The notes: generated by a model not told the origin, from the letters alone. A stretch of 64,000 nucleotides of DNA from Paenibacillus sp. PL2-23 (GCF_040834005.1 NZ_CP162129.1:3124001-3188000), one strand, 5' to 3'; shown: positions 1 to 9,023, counted from the stretch's first letter. A program made the numbers and translations.

Positions 1-502
1 CCTGGGACATACAGCCGCAGACGCCAAGCAGCAGCCCTGGCTTCTCCTTCTTGAGTACCTTCAGATGCCCCAGCTCACCGAACACCTTGTCCTCCGCGTT
101 CTCACGAATGGCACATGTATTCAGCAGCACGACATCGGCAAGCGTTCGGTCCTCCGTAGGCTCATAGCCCATCTCCTCGAACATGCCCTTCATCACTTCG
201 GTATCATGCTCATTCATCTGGCAGCCGTAGGTTTGAATCAAATACCGCTTGCCAACGCCCAGCGTGCGCAGCTCCTCCGGAATGGAGAAATCGTAATGGA
301 CCTGAATATCCTCTTTGCCGCGCTTCTTCTCGTCCTTGTAGGAGGGCGCCGAGCTGAGCTGTACGTTGCGGCCCTTAATTCGCAGCGTCGTGACGCCGTC
401 CTCTTCGCTAATAATCTTGGCATCGCTGAAGTCAAAATATTTGGAATAGTCCTTAGCGCTTGCGACTGCGTGCTCCGAAGCGCCTTTGGTCTCTTTGTTC
501 AT
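1..502 (-). CDS. miaB: tRNA-2-methylthio-N6-dimethylallyladenosine synthase MiaB (5' part, cut by window edge)
   Basis: Only the first 167 codons lie in the window; the radical-SAM and TRAM domains would follow outside. The visible part is the UPF0004 methylthiotransferase domain after an acidic/basic leader of about 65 residues typical of Firmicute MiaB. Three cluster-binding cysteines are present in order, in [25 protein letters not shown] and GVCGCMSQ. The family inserts sulfur and a methyl group into i6A37 of tRNAs reading UNN codons. ATG at 502 is chosen because AAAGGAAG precedes it by about 9 nt; a nearby ATG at 509 is out of frame. Two promoter-like sites lie upstream. Confidence 0.95.
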   Translation of the reverse strand, partial: MNKETKGASEHAVASAKDYSKYFDFSDAKIISEEDGVTTLRIKGRNVQLSSAPSYKDEKKRGKEDIQVHYDFSIPEELRTLGVGKRYLIQTYGCQMNEHDTEVMKGMFEEMGYEPTEDRTLADVVLLNTCAIRENAEDKVFGELGHLKVLKKEKPGLLLGVCGCMSQ

Positions 503-574
503 TCGGCATTCACTTCCTTTATACTGAATCCTTGCCGGCATTCATAGGATGAACCGTCCTGCAAACAATATAAA

Positions 575-603
575 ATTATACCACAGCCTGTGAACCTAAT
601 CCA
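575..603 (-). promoter_or_regulatory. Sigma-A promoter for miaB (proximal)
   Basis: An extended -10, TGGTATAAT (hexamer 575-580), lies 17 bp from a weak -35, TGGATT (598-603). It sits about 75 nt before the miaB start. Confidence 0.55.
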
Positions 604-643
604 TCGGAAGTTGGCATGCTTCTTGGCGGATTCAAGCATTTTC

Positions 644-672
644 ATTGTAGCCGCTCTGCAGCGACAGGTCAA
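644..672 (-). promoter_or_regulatory. Sigma-A promoter for miaB (distal)
   Basis: TTGACC (667-672), 17 bp, TACAAT (644-649) fits sigma-A well. It lies between pduL and miaB, so miaB can be transcribed independently of pduL. The 503-748 gap holds these two promoters and no convincing gene. Confidence 0.6.
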
Positions 673-748
673 TGAAAGATACAGGATTAGCCATACGAAG
701 CGAAGGGCCATGCAGCCGCGCCGCATGACCCCCTGCTCTACCTTCGCC

Positions 749-1321
749 TTACTCTACGATTTCTGCCATCTCGCCGTTTTTGACCCCGGCCGCATTCGCC
801 TCATCAGTGTCGATATGCATGTCCAGCGCGAAATCGGGTGATACACGGGCGATCACATGCTCGAAGACAAGGCCGCGTTCTCCGCCGACACGGACCTTAA
901 GCTGCTGCTTGTCGACAATGCCGAAGCGCTCCGCATCGCTGGTGTGGAAGTGAATATGACGCGCCGCCACAATGACGCCTTCCTGAATGACAACCTCCCC
1001 AGCCGGACCCTGCAGCATAATGCCGGCAGAGCCTGCGATATCGCCTGATTCCCGCACGGGAGGGTTGACGCCAAGCGCAAATGCGTCGGTACGCGACACC
1101 TCCAGCTGTGTGCGCTTGCGTACAGGACCTAATATACGCACCTTGCCGAAGGTGCCCTTGGGTCCTACAACCGCGACGGTCTCGTTAGCCGCGTATTGTC
1201 CAGGCTGAGACAACGGCTTCATCTCCGTCAGCTCATAGCCGGCTCCGAACAGCTGATGGACATGCTCCTGGGACAAATGTATATGTCTAGCCGAAACGCC
1301 TATAGGTACCTGCTTGCTCAT
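749..1321 (-). CDS. pduL: Phosphate propanoyltransferase / phosphotransacylase PduL
   Basis: A 190-residue PduL-family phosphotransacylase, unrelated to Pta, interconverting acyl-CoA plus phosphate with acyl-phosphate plus CoA. Both histidine signatures that bind the two zinc ions are visible: VSARHIHLS near the N-terminus and VAARHIHFHTSDAE in the second barrel. Length is as usual, and no encapsulation peptide is obvious at the N-terminus, so it is probably a free cytosolic enzyme rather than a microcompartment protein. ATG at 1321 is preferred over GTG at 1333 because GGAG lies 11 nt upstream of the ATG while the GTG has no site. It lies downstream of korAB, separated by a terminator, which suggests linked acyl-CoA metabolism. 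Confidence 0.9.
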   Translation of the reverse strand: MSKQVPIGVSARHIHLSQEHVHQLFGAGYELTEMKPLSQPGQYAANETVAVVGPKGTFGKVRILGPVRKRTQLEVSRTDAFALGVNPPVRESGDIAGSAGIMLQGPAGEVVIQEGVIVAARHIHFHTSDAERFGIVDKQQLKVRVGGERGLVFEHVIARVSPDFALDMHIDTDEANAAGVKNGEMAEIVE

Positions 1322-1362
1322 TTCACTGCACACTCCATCTCTATATATTCAGAATAACGCCA

Positions 1363-1397
1363 AATAGAAAGCATACGGCCCGTAAGCCGTATGCTTA
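1363..1397 (-). terminator. Intrinsic terminator after korB
   Basis: An 11-bp perfect stem (AAGCATACGGC with GCCGTATGCTT, loop 1380-1385) begins about 10 nt after the korB stop and is followed by TTTCTATTT. Confidence 0.75.
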
Positions 1398-1406
1398 TCA
1401 TACCAT

Positions 1407-2273
1407 TTATTTAAATTCGGCTACAAGCTGATTGAACTGCTCCTCCGAAATCGACAGCTCCTGATTCGCAAGCGCCTCCTGCTTGAAACCCGTAATCATG
1501 TTTTCGTACGATTTACGGCTAGTATTCTGATAGATCAGACCTGTCAGCATGCCATTGGTTTCCATAATTTTGTTCATGGCTGCCACTCGATCCGTTGGAT
1601 CATAGTCCGGGAACCCTTCCAGGCTCACAATGTTTTCCTTAAACCAGTCATACGTATTAATTTTATTGAACGTCACGCATGGACTGAATACGTTGATTAA
1701 GGAAAACCCTTCGTGTTTAATGCCCTGTTCGATCAAGCTGGTGAGGCCCTTCAAGTCGCTTGAGAAGGATTGTGCGACAAACGTCGCGCCAGCCGACATC
1801 GCGATTTCGAGCGGAGACAGCGTAGACTCAATGGAGCCTTCCGGCGTCGATTTGGTCTTGAAGCCTTCGGCGCTGCGAGGCGAGGTCTGGCCTTTGGTCA
1901 GCCCGTAAATTTGGTTATCCATCACGATGTAGGTCAGGTTGACGTTACGGCGAATGGCATGTACGGTATGGCCCATGCCGATGGCGAAGCCGTCGCCGTC
2001 TCCTCCGGAAGCAATAACCGTAAGCTCGCGGTTCGCAAGCTTTACGCCCTGCGCAATTGGAAGCGCGCGGCCATGAATGCCGTGCAGGCCGTAGGCGTTA
2101 ATATAGCCCGAAATTCTGCCGGAGCAGCCAATGCCCGATATCACCGCAAGCTGCTCAGGCTCAAGACCGACATTCGCCGCGGCGCGTTGAATAGCCGCCT
2201 GGATCGAGAAATCGCCGCAGCCCGGACACCAGTTGGGCTTTACATTGTTACGAAACTCTTTGAACGTTGCCAT
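1407..2273 (-). CDS. korB: 2-oxoacid:ferredoxin oxidoreductase, beta subunit
   Basis: A 288-residue thiamine-diphosphate-binding beta subunit. It begins with the conserved NWCPGCGDF segment and contains the TPP/Mg motif GGDGDGFAIG followed by VMDNQIYGLTKGQ. With KorA it decarboxylates a 2-oxoacid (2-oxoglutarate or pyruvate; the sequence does not settle which) to the acyl-CoA, reducing ferredoxin. The start is 3 bp after the korA stop and its ribosome binding site AAGGAG lies inside the korA 3' end, so the two are translationally coupled. Confidence 0.92.
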   Translation of the reverse strand: MATFKEFRNNVKPNWCPGCGDFSIQAAIQRAAANVGLEPEQLAVISGIGCSGRISGYINAYGLHGIHGRALPIAQGVKLANRELTVIASGGDGDGFAIGMGHTVHAIRRNVNLTYIVMDNQIYGLTKGQTSPRSAEGFKTKSTPEGSIESTLSPLEIAMSAGATFVAQSFSSDLKGLTSLIEQGIKHEGFSLINVFSPCVTFNKINTYDWFKENIVSLEGFPDYDPTDRVAAMNKIMETNGMLTGLIYQNTSRKSYENMITGFKQEALANQELSISEEQFNQLVAEFK

Positions 2274-2276
2274 CGC

Positions 2277-4010
2277 TTAGCTCAGCTCCTTGCAGGCTTT
2301 GTAAACTTCAAGTGGCAGGAACGGGTTGCCGTCGAATTTCAGCAGGCTTTCCATTTTGTCCGCATATCCTGCGTGCATTTTAATTTGTCCCGCCAATTGG
2401 GCGGTTGCATTGTTTTCGATGACGATTACCTTTTTGGCGCTGTGGAGATACGGCTTCAGCGCTTCAGTCGGGAATGGATGAATCTGACGAATCGTAATAT
2501 GATTGCTGGTCACGCCTTCTTCCAGCAGCATGCTTCGCGCCGCGTCGATTGTACCGCCCGTGGAGCCCATCCCAATCACCAGCAGGTCCGGCTCCTCTTG
2601 CGGAGCGTCTACACGAATGGCATCCCGGATGGAGAGATCCTTCAGCTTGTTCAGACGTTTCTCCATCATACGCTTGCGGTTCAGCGCGTTTTCGGACGGT
2701 CGTCCGACTTCGTCATGCTCCACGCCCGTCACATGGTGAAGGCCGCCCTTCTCACCAGGCAATATGCGCGGCGATACGCCATCCTCAGTGAACGCGTAGC
2801 GCTTGAACAGCTCGCCGCCCTCAAGCGGCGGCGCATCCTTCACCAGCTTGCCGCGAGCGATTTGAACCTTGCTGAAGTCCAGCGGCTCACATGACTGCTT
2901 GCCCAGCGACAGCTGCAAATCCGTCATGACAATGACCGGCACCTGGTATTGCTCCGACAAGTTGAATGCCTCCACCATATCATAGAAGCAATCCTCAATC
3001 GAAGCCGGCGCGATGACGATTTTTGGAATTTCTCCGTGAGTGCCGTAGATCATCGCGTTCAGGTCAGATTGCTCTTGCTTTGTAGGCAAGCCCGTCGAAG
3101 GACCGCCGCGCTGCGTGTTGACAATGACAAGTGGCTGCTCAGTCATGCCAGCCAGACCGATGGCTTCCATCATGAGCGATAATCCAGGACCCGCCGACGC
3201 CGTCATCGTCCGAACGCCGGCATAGTTAGCGCCAATCGCCATCGTGACAGCCGCAATCTCGTCCTCCGTCTGAATGACGGTGCCGCCGAATTTGGGCAGC
3301 TTCTTAATCAGGTATTCCATAATTTCCGAGGCTGGCGTAATGGGATAGGCGGACATTAATCGACAGCCCGCCGCAATGCTTCCCAGGCCTATCGCCTCAT
3401 TGCCGATCATAAACAGCTTCTGCTTGCCGTCAGCCTCGTCCAGCTTGAACGCGTCGAGCGGACCGCCCGCCTGCTCCAGCACGAACTCTGCGCCTGCCTT
3501 CACCGCCTCGATATTCTTCTGGACGATAGCAGGACCCTTACGGCCAAACTCCTCTTCAACGGCCCCATTGAACACCTCAAGAGGCAGGCCAAGCAGCGCC
3601 CAGGAAGCCCCGGACGCCACCATGTTTTTCATCAGCGAAGTGCCCAGCTCCTCCGCCATCTTCGTAATCGGCACCGCAAATAGTCTCGCGTCCACTCCCT
3701 CGGGAACAACGGGATTAAACTTGGCATCCGCTACGATAACGCCGCCCTGCCGAAGCTCGTTCGCGTTCAGGTCAATGCTTTCTTGGTCGAACGCGACCAG
3801 AATGTCGAGATCATCTGATATGGCGCGGATCGGCTTGGTGCTGATCCGGATTTTATTATTGGTGTGACCGCCTTTAATACGGGAAGAAAAATGTCGGTAT
3901 CCATATAAATAATAGCCCAGCCGATTAAGTGCCGTGGAGAAAATTCGGTCAGTACTCTCTACGCCTTCACCTTGCTGTCCGCCAATTTTCCATGACAATT
4001 GACTTATCAA
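2277..4010 (-). CDS. korA: 2-oxoacid:ferredoxin oxidoreductase, fused gamma-alpha subunit
   Basis: About 577 residues: the first ~190 form the gamma domain (WKIGGQQGEGVEST, RHFSSRIKGGHTNN) and the rest the alpha TPP-enzyme domain (YPITPASEIMEYL, TASAGPGLSLMMEAIGLAGM). It forms the heterodimeric enzyme with KorB and needs no fused iron-sulfur domain. The start is taken as TTG at 4010: AGAGGAG lies 9 nt upstream and the product then begins MISQLSWK, as relatives do. Upstream in-frame starts at 4055 (TTG) and 4043 (ATG) lie within about 15 nt of the predicted transcription start and lack a ribosome binding site. Confidence 0.92.
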   Translation of the reverse strand: MISQLSWKIGGQQGEGVESTDRIFSTALNRLGYYLYGYRHFSSRIKGGHTNNKIRISTKPIRAISDDLDILVAFDQESIDLNANELRQGGVIVADAKFNPVVPEGVDARLFAVPITKMAEELGTSLMKNMVASGASWALLGLPLEVFNGAVEEEFGRKGPAIVQKNIEAVKAGAEFVLEQAGGPLDAFKLDEADGKQKLFMIGNEAIGLGSIAAGCRLMSAYPITPASEIMEYLIKKLPKFGGTVIQTEDEIAAVTMAIGANYAGVRTMTASAGPGLSLMMEAIGLAGMTEQPLVIVNTQRGGPSTGLPTKQEQSDLNAMIYGTHGEIPKIVIAPASIEDCFYDMVEAFNLSEQYQVPVIVMTDLQLSLGKQSCEPLDFSKVQIARGKLVKDAPPLEGGELFKRYAFTEDGVSPRILPGEKGGLHHVTGVEHDEVGRPSENALNRKRMMEKRLNKLKDLSIRDAIRVDAPQEEPDLLVIGMGSTGGTIDAARSMLLEEGVTSNHITIRQIHPFPTEALKPYLHSAKKVIVIENNATAQLAGQIKMHAGYADKMESLLKFDGNPFLPLEVYKACKELS

Positions 4011-4063
4011 AACGTCCATCTCCTCTGCATCATGAAGGTGCATGTTTAATGACAACTGAGTGC

Positions 4064-4093
4064 ATTATATAATAGAAATGTTAAGAGTCACAA
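4064..4093 (-). promoter_or_regulatory. Sigma-A promoter for korAB
   Basis: TTGTGA (4088-4093), 18 bp, TATAAT (4064-4069). The predicted transcript would begin near 4057, which helps exclude the longest korA start. Confidence 0.65.
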
Positions 4094-4194
4094 CAATTTT
4101 ATGTCCGGAGACCGCGATTTGCAAGATGTAAACGCTTATATAAAGGATAGTATTTTCCGATTGATTCGATACTCGATTGAGATGGGACAGCCCG

Positions 4195-5142
4195 CTAAAC
4201 GACAGGCAGGCTCCTCTGCAGGAATGAAATCGCGTTGCCGGACCAAATTCGCTCCGTTAGCGTCTCCGTGAACCTTCCCAGCATCGCTTGCCGAAGACCT
4301 GTCACTTGTCCGGGATGTTGAAGTCCCTCGACATATTGCTCTATGCCATCGAAATCGGAGCCCAGCATAAGGCTGTTCTCCCCTCCCAACGCGCAAATAT
4401 GCTCCATATGCTCCACGACGTCCACAATACCGGCTTGGCCGTTCGCCTTCAGGAACATCGGGACATACGTGACGCCGATAACGCCGCCGCATTCAATAAT
4501 GGCTTGAATCTGCAGATCGGTCAGATTGCGCGGATGGTCGCACAAGGCTCTCGCATTGGAATGCGAAGCGATGATGGGCTGCTCCGACAGCTCCGCGACA
4601 TCCCAGAAGGCGCGCTCAGACAAATGGGACACGTCAATGATGATCCCAAGCTCGTTGCACGCCTTCACAAACGCCGCTCCTTGCGCCGTTAATCCTCCGC
4701 CTCTCGCCTCCATCGCGCCATCCGCCGCCCAGTTCGCGTCATTCCAGGTAAACCCCATGGCACGAACGCCCAGCCGATGCAGAATACGAAGCGCGGACAA
4801 CTTGCCTCCAAGCCCCATGGCACCCTCCAGCGATAGCAGGGCCCCTGTCTGCCCGTCCTTCAGACAAGCCTCCAGATCCGCCCGCGTCTCAACAAGACGC
4901 ATATCCGGCAGCTTCAGCACCTTCTCATATAATAGATCAATGCTGTCCAGAATAGGATCCATGCTCCGATAATCCGGCCGAGACGGCGAGATGTAGACGG
5001 CGAACGTCTGCAGCAGCGCATTCTGCTCCCGCAGACGCCCATACGTAACATCCAATGCTCCGCCCGCCTCTTCCTCAAAGCTTAAATTCCCGTCCTTCAA
5101 CAGCTTGCTCAGCACATCGCAATGAAAATCGACGATTCGCAT
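4195..5142 (-). CDS. Membrane dipeptidase-family (M19) dipeptidase
   Basis: A 315-residue M19 (renal dipeptidase-like) zinc hydrolase that cleaves dipeptides, often with a D-residue at the C-side. Metal-ligand segments are visible: VDFHCDVLSKLL at the N-terminus, the LSLEGAMG glutamate, IDVSHLSERAFWDV, IIASHSNARALCDHPRN and the late GSDFDGIEQ. No signal peptide is present. ATG at 5142 is chosen because GAGGGGG lies 8 nt upstream; the longer reading frame runs back through a terminator hairpin. Its own promoter was not found, so expression may come from read-through of spoVS. Confidence 0.9.
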   Translation of the reverse strand: MRIVDFHCDVLSKLLKDGNLSFEEEAGGALDVTYGRLREQNALLQTFAVYISPSRPDYRSMDPILDSIDLLYEKVLKLPDMRLVETRADLEACLKDGQTGALLSLEGAMGLGGKLSALRILHRLGVRAMGFTWNDANWAADGAMEARGGGLTAQGAAFVKACNELGIIIDVSHLSERAFWDVAELSEQPIIASHSNARALCDHPRNLTDLQIQAIIECGGVIGVTYVPMFLKANGQAGIVDVVEHMEHICALGGENSLMLGSDFDGIEQYVEGLQHPGQVTGLRQAMLGRFTETLTERIWSGNAISFLQRSLPVV

Positions 5143-5177
5143 ATAACCTGCCCCCTCGGTCACCAGCTTGTCAAAGC

Positions 5178-5205
5178 AAAAAAACCTGTCTACTTCGTAA
5201 ACAGG
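5178..5205 (-). terminator. Intrinsic terminator between spoVS and the dipeptidase gene
   Basis: A 9-bp stem with one G-U pair (CCTGTTTAC, loop GAA, GTAGACAGG) is followed by seven T. It ends only about 36 nt before the dipeptidase start. Confidence 0.8.
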
Positions 5206-5242
5206 CTGAATCATCGGCGTCCTATCGGAAGCGTCAAGCCCC

Positions 5243-5503
5243 TCATCTGGGCTCGACTATTAATTTGATCGCTGTGCGATCCTCGCCATCTATAACGATA
5301 TCGGTAAACGCCGGAATGCAAATGAGATCCACACCGCTAGGAGCTACAAAGCCGCGAGCAATGGCGACTGCCTTAATCGCTTGATTAAGAGCACCGGCGC
5401 CGATAGCTTGAAGTTCCGCGCCGCCTCGTTCGCGCAGCACGCCGGCAAGCGCGCCTGCTACGGAATTTGGATTGGACTTCGCTGATACCTTTAATACGTC
5501 CAT
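5243..5503 (-). CDS. spoVS: Stage V sporulation protein S
   Basis: An 86-residue SpoVS, an Alba-fold nucleic-acid-binding regulator. Full length, beginning MDVLKVSAKSNPNSVAGALA and containing the conserved GAGALNQAIKAVAIARGFV. In B. subtilis it affects septation and the coat/spore-release stages of sporulation. A strong GGGGAGG lies 8 nt before ATG. A sigma-H-like promoter upstream fits its known early-sporulation control. The following terminator makes it largely monocistronic. Confidence 0.97.
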   Translation of the reverse strand: MDVLKVSAKSNPNSVAGALAGVLRERGGAELQAIGAGALNQAIKAVAIARGFVAPSGVDLICIPAFTDIVIDGEDRTAIKLIVEPR

Positions 5504-5550
5504 GAAAAGTACCTCCCCTAGAATGTTGGATGGATTCCACTTCTAAAATA

Positions 5551-5579
5551 GTATTCGAGAGAAGGGGAAAGATTCCTGC
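5551..5579 (-). promoter_or_regulatory. Sigma-H-type promoter for spoVS
   Basis: GCAGGAATC (AGGA at 5574-5577) is followed after 11 bp by CTCGAATAC (GAAT at 5553-5556), matching the sigma-H pattern RNAGGAWWW-N11-RNNGAATWW at the core positions. Confidence 0.6.
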
Positions 5580-5630
5580 TTTTCTGCGGACAACTTTACG
5601 GACAGTTCTGAATGTTCAGATAGTTTTCGG

Positions 5631-5661
5631 CAAAATAAAACTGCTCTGGCCAGAGCAGTTT
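5631..5661 (-). terminator. Intrinsic terminator after ymdB
   Basis: Perfect inverted repeat AAACTGCTCTGG / CCAGAGCAGTTT followed by TATTTT, about 20 nt beyond the ymdB stop. Confidence 0.85.
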
Positions 5662-5677
5662 GTGGCGAAGCCTGTAT

Positions 5678-6472
5678 TTACATCAGCAGCCAATCCTCTT
5701 CAGTTAACCGGATTTTGGCCAGCTTGGTTGCTTTGCCTGTTGCTTCATCAATCTCAATCGACAGCCCGTGCAGGAACCAATTGCCTTCATCCACTACGAA
5801 ACGGGCCGGCAGCTGCGTCAAAAACTTGTGAAGCACGGCACCGCGCTCCATGCCCAGCACGCCTTCCTTGGAGCCCACCATGCCAACGTCGGTCAAATAA
5901 CCGGTACCCCCAGGCAGGATCGTATCATCGTTGGTCTGCACATGCGTATGTGTACCCAGTACGACAGATGCCCGCCCGTCCAAATACCAGCCCATTGCGA
6001 TTTTCTCTGAGGTAGCTTCCGCATGGAAATCGACCAAAATCGCTTTGGTGGAGGAGCTCGCCTGATCAATCAGCTCATCAGCCTTGCGGAACGGGCAGTC
6101 GATGGGCGGCAGGAAGGCGCGTCCCTGCAGATTAATAATCGCAAGCGATTTGCCGTTTGCCTTAATCACAGCCATGCCTTGACCGGGAGCCTCCGGCGAG
6201 AAGTTCGCGGGGCGAACTAAACGCGGCTCATCATCAATCCATTCGAAGATGTCCTTGTTGTCCCATGTATGATTCCCCATCGTAATGCCATGCACGCCCC
6301 ATTCAAAAAACTCGCGCGCGATCGCTTTCGTAATGCCTCTGCCCGCTGCGGCATTTTCCCCGTTTACGATAATGATATGCGGCTTATATTTGTCTCTTAG
6401 CGCAGGCAGCGTTTTTTTCAGCGCGCTTCTGCCTGCATTTCCGACGATGTCGCCAATAAATAATACGTTCAT
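5678..6472 (-). CDS. ymdB: YmdB metallophosphoesterase (2',3'-cyclic nucleotide phosphodiesterase)
   Basis: A 264-residue TIGR00282-family calcineurin-like phosphoesterase. Metal ligands are seen in LFIGDIVGNAGR, NGENAAAGRG, TMGNHTWDN, VDFHAEATSEK and LGTHTHVQTND. In B. subtilis YmdB hydrolyses cyclic nucleotides and influences motility/biofilm choice and global mRNA levels. GGAG sits close to the ATG (GGAGTGAA). It directly follows rny, as in other Bacillales, with a terminator hairpin between them. Confidence 0.95.
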   Translation of the reverse strand: MNVLFIGDIVGNAGRSALKKTLPALRDKYKPHIIIVNGENAAAGRGITKAIAREFFEWGVHGITMGNHTWDNKDIFEWIDDEPRLVRPANFSPEAPGQGMAVIKANGKSLAIINLQGRAFLPPIDCPFRKADELIDQASSSTKAILVDFHAEATSEKIAMGWYLDGRASVVLGTHTHVQTNDDTILPGGTGYLTDVGMVGSKEGVLGMERGAVLHKFLTQLPARFVVDEGNWFLHGLSIEIDEATGKATKLAKIRLTEEDWLLM

Positions 6473-6526
6473 TTCACTCCGCTCCTTAATGGCCAGCTTC
6501 TTTATCCCTTATTTATAATCATTCAT

Positions 6527-6558
6527 GAAGAAAAGTGGCTGACAGGTCAGCCACTTTT
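6527..6558 (-). terminator. Intrinsic terminator after rny
   Basis: Perfect 12-bp stem AAAAGTGGCTGA / TCAGCCACTTTT with loop CCTG, then CTTC; about 12 nt after the rny stop. The T-tract is short, so some read-through into ymdB is plausible. Confidence 0.7.
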
Positions 6559-6569
6559 CCATATTTGCG

Positions 6570-8108
6570 TTATTTGGCGTATTCGACTGCACGCGTCTCA
6601 CGAATGACCGTAACCTTAATATGTCCCGGATAATCCAGTTCACTCTCGATCTTCTTCGTAATGTCGCGAGCAAGACGGAACGCTTCTGTATCGTCGATCT
6701 TCTCAGGCTGCACCATGACGCGCACCTCGCGGCCCGCTTGAATGGCGTAGGACTTCTCGACACCATCGAACGATTCCGTAATGGCCTCGAGCTTCTCCAG
6801 ACGTTTGATGTACGTCTCCAGCGTCTCGCGCCGTGCTCCCGGACGAGCTGCGGACAATGCGTCGGCTGCGCCGACCAGCATCGCGATAACCGATGTTGCC
6901 TCCGTATCGCCGTGATGCGACGCGATACTGTTGATGACAACAGGATGCTCCTTGTATTTCTTGGCGAGCTCTACGCCAATCTCTACATGGGAGCCCTCTA
7001 CCTCGTGGTCCAGCGCTTTGCCGATATCATGCAGCAGTCCCGCGCGCTTCGCTAGCGTAATATCCTCGCCCAGCTCCGCTGCCATCAGGCCTGTCAGATA
7101 AGCGACCTCCATGGAGTGCTTCAAGACGTTCTGACCGTAGCTTGTCCGATACTTCAATCGGCCAAGAATCTTGATCAGGTCTGGATGCAAGCCATGAACG
7201 CCAACCTCGAAGGTTGCCTGCTCGCCGTACTCGCGTACGCGTTCGTCGATTTCCTTGCGGGATTTCTCCACCATCTCTTCAATTCGAGCGGGATGAATAC
7301 GTCCGTCCGCCACCAGCTTCTCAAGAGAAGTTCGTGCAATTTCGCGTCTAATGGGATCAAACCCGGACAATATGACCGCTTCCGGCGTATCGTCGATAAT
7401 GAGATCGATACCGGTCAATGTTTCGAGCGCGCGTATATTGCGACCCTCGCGACCAATAATGCGGCCCTTCATCTCTTCATTCGGCAGAGTAACAACAGAT
7501 ACTGTCGTCTCCGCTACATGATCGGCCGCGCAACGCTGAATCGCGAGCGATATAATGTCACGCGCTTTCTTGTCGGCTTCTTCCTTCGCTTGCTGCTCGA
7601 TTTCCTTGATCATCTGCGCGGTTTCGTGACGAACTTCCTGTTCGACATTGGTCAATATAATCGACTTCGCATCTTCCATCGTCAAGCTAGAGATACGCTC
7701 CAGCTCGCTTTGCTGCTGCTTATAGATGGAATCAATCTGCTCTTGTGTTTCTTCGATTCTTTTCTCCTTGTTGGCTACAGTCTCTTCTTTGCGTTCTAGC
7801 GCTTCTAATTTCTTATCCAGCGACTCTTCCTTCTGAAGCAGCCGTCTCTCCAGACGCTGTACTTCATTACGACGCTCGCGGATGTCCTTCTCCGCTTCGG
7901 AACGAAGTTTGTGGACTTCGTCTTTCGCCTCGAGCACTATCTCTTTCTTCTGCGCCTCTGCCTCTTTCTTCGCGTTCTCCACGATCAGCACAGCGGCTTG
8001 CTCAGCGCTCGAGATCTTGGCTTCGGCAATCGACTTGCGAAAATAATAACCAATCCCAAAGAAAATTGCGCCAACAAGGATGCTTACAAGAATCGTGATC
8101 CATACCAT
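6570..8108 (-). CDS. rny: Ribonuclease Y
   Basis: A 512-residue membrane-anchored endoribonuclease that starts mRNA decay in Firmicutes. Order: one N-terminal membrane segment (about residues 4-24), a long charged coiled coil to ~195, a KH domain ([14 protein letters not shown]), then the HD domain ([19 protein letters not shown]). The start is ATG at 8108, 8 nt after GGAGG; GTG at 8117 overlaps the ribosome binding site itself. Expressed from its own promoter in the recX 3' end. Confidence 0.97.
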   Translation of the reverse strand: MVWITILVSILVGAIFFGIGYYFRKSIAEAKISSAEQAAVLIVENAKKEAEAQKKEIVLEAKDEVHKLRSEAEKDIRERRNEVQRLERRLLQKEESLDKKLEALERKEETVANKEKRIEETQEQIDSIYKQQQSELERISSLTMEDAKSIILTNVEQEVRHETAQMIKEIEQQAKEEADKKARDIISLAIQRCAADHVAETTVSVVTLPNEEMKGRIIGREGRNIRALETLTGIDLIIDDTPEAVILSGFDPIRREIARTSLEKLVADGRIHPARIEEMVEKSRKEIDERVREYGEQATFEVGVHGLHPDLIKILGRLKYRTSYGQNVLKHSMEVAYLTGLMAAELGEDITLAKRAGLLHDIGKALDHEVEGSHVEIGVELAKKYKEHPVVINSIASHHGDTEATSVIAMLVGAADALSAARPGARRETLETYIKRLEKLEAITESFDGVEKSYAIQAGREVRVMVQPEKIDDTEAFRLARDITKKIESELDYPGHIKVTVIRETRAVEYAK

Positions 8109-8273
8109 CTTGTTCACCTCCTTGCTGCATACACCAAGGCATTGCTTGGGATGTTATTTGGTTTTTAACCGGTTTGCATACCGTTTCATCATGTACCTAT
8201 TTGACGAAAAAAATCGTTTCGAATCAACTTTTGGAAGAAAAATTGATTCAAAATTGTGAAGGAATACACACTC

Positions 8274-8303
8274 ATTTTATCTTTACACAAAATCAGTTGT
8301 CAA
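8274..8303 (-). promoter_or_regulatory. Sigma-A promoter for rny
   Basis: Perfect -35 TTGACA (8298-8303), 18 bp, TAAAAT (8274-8279). The -35 overlaps the last codons of recX. It leaves a leader of about 160 nt with an inverted repeat GAATCAA/TTGATTC (8221-8249). Confidence 0.75.
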
Positions 8304-8997
8304 GCAAAACGCCATCTTCTTCCTCGTTATGCCTATTTTCTTCCTCCCATTCCAATCCTCTTAGCGCCTCCCGAACGATAGAGCCGGGAAACCCTCTGCG
8401 CATAAGGAAGGCGGTGAGCTTCATTCTCTTCTGCTTGCGGTCGCCCTTCAGCTGCCGAACCCTCTTCTCAGCCAGCCTCCGAGCCGCGCTCAGCTCGCTG
8501 TCCGAATCAAGTTCCGACAACGCCTCCGCCGCCGCTTGCTTGGATATGCCCCTCTGCTGCAGCTCCTGCCCGATCATCAGTCTGCCCTTCTGACCGGCTC
8601 TCAGGCGGCTCCTCGCAAATTGACGCGCATATTGTTCATCATCAACAAGTTGCTCCGATTCTAAACGGTCCAGCGCATATTGAATATTGTCCTCCAGAAA
8701 TTGTTTCCTGGTCAAATATTGCGAGATCGCTTTGCGCGTTCGCGGCTTCATTCCCAAATAGGCGATTGCGAGCGCATAAGCCCCATACCGCTCATCTTCA
8801 TTGCGGATGCTCGTGATGTCATCCGCTGTAAGGAGCTGACCCTTCATGAGCCGGAACTTGATCAGAATGTCCTCATGTACGGACAAGATCGGCTCCTCCG
8901 CGCCTGTGTATATACAATATCTCCGCTTCCCCTTCTTGTCGCGATGAATGGATTCGATGATCCACTCCTCTCTCTGGGAGACATGGGTGTCATTCAT
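8293..8997 (-). CDS. recX: Recombination regulator RecX
   Basis: About 234 residues with three-helix RecX repeats, e.g. AIAYLGMKPRTRKAISQYL, then LVDDEQYARQFARSR and a C-terminal LMRRGFPGSIVREAL repeat. RecX modulates RecA filament assembly, and it follows recA directly. The start is uncertain: ATG 8997 has AAGGGAG 13 nt upstream, while an in-frame GTG at 9021 lacks a site. A terminator between recA and recX suggests recX is expressed at a lower level by read-through. Confidence 0.9.
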   Translation of the reverse strand: MNDTHVSQREEWIIESIHRDKKGKRRYCIYTGAEEPILSVHEDILIKFRLMKGQLLTADDITSIRNEDERYGAYALAIAYLGMKPRTRKAISQYLTRKQFLEDNIQYALDRLESEQLVDDEQYARQFARSRLRAGQKGRLMIGQELQQRGISKQAAAEALSELDSDSELSAARRLAEKRVRQLKGDRKQKRMKLTAFLMRRGFPGSIVREALRGLEWEEENRHNEEEDGVLLDN

Positions 8998-9023
8998 ATA
9001 TGTTGACAAACTCCCTTCCACTG

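Noticed and set aside
499-726. A 75-residue minus-strand frame upstream of miaB with a hydrophobic start.
   Set aside because: Two promoter-like sites fall inside it, it overlaps the miaB start, and it has no good ribosome binding site.
1770-2894. A 374-residue open frame on the plus strand.
   Set aside because: It lies antisense to the conserved korA and korB genes, has no recognisable domain and is explained by GC-skewed third positions.
8221-8249. Inverted repeat GAATCAA/TTGATTC in the rny leader as an operator.
   Set aside because: Only 7-bp arms with a 15-nt loop in AT-rich DNA; could easily be chance. Noted only in the promoter entry.
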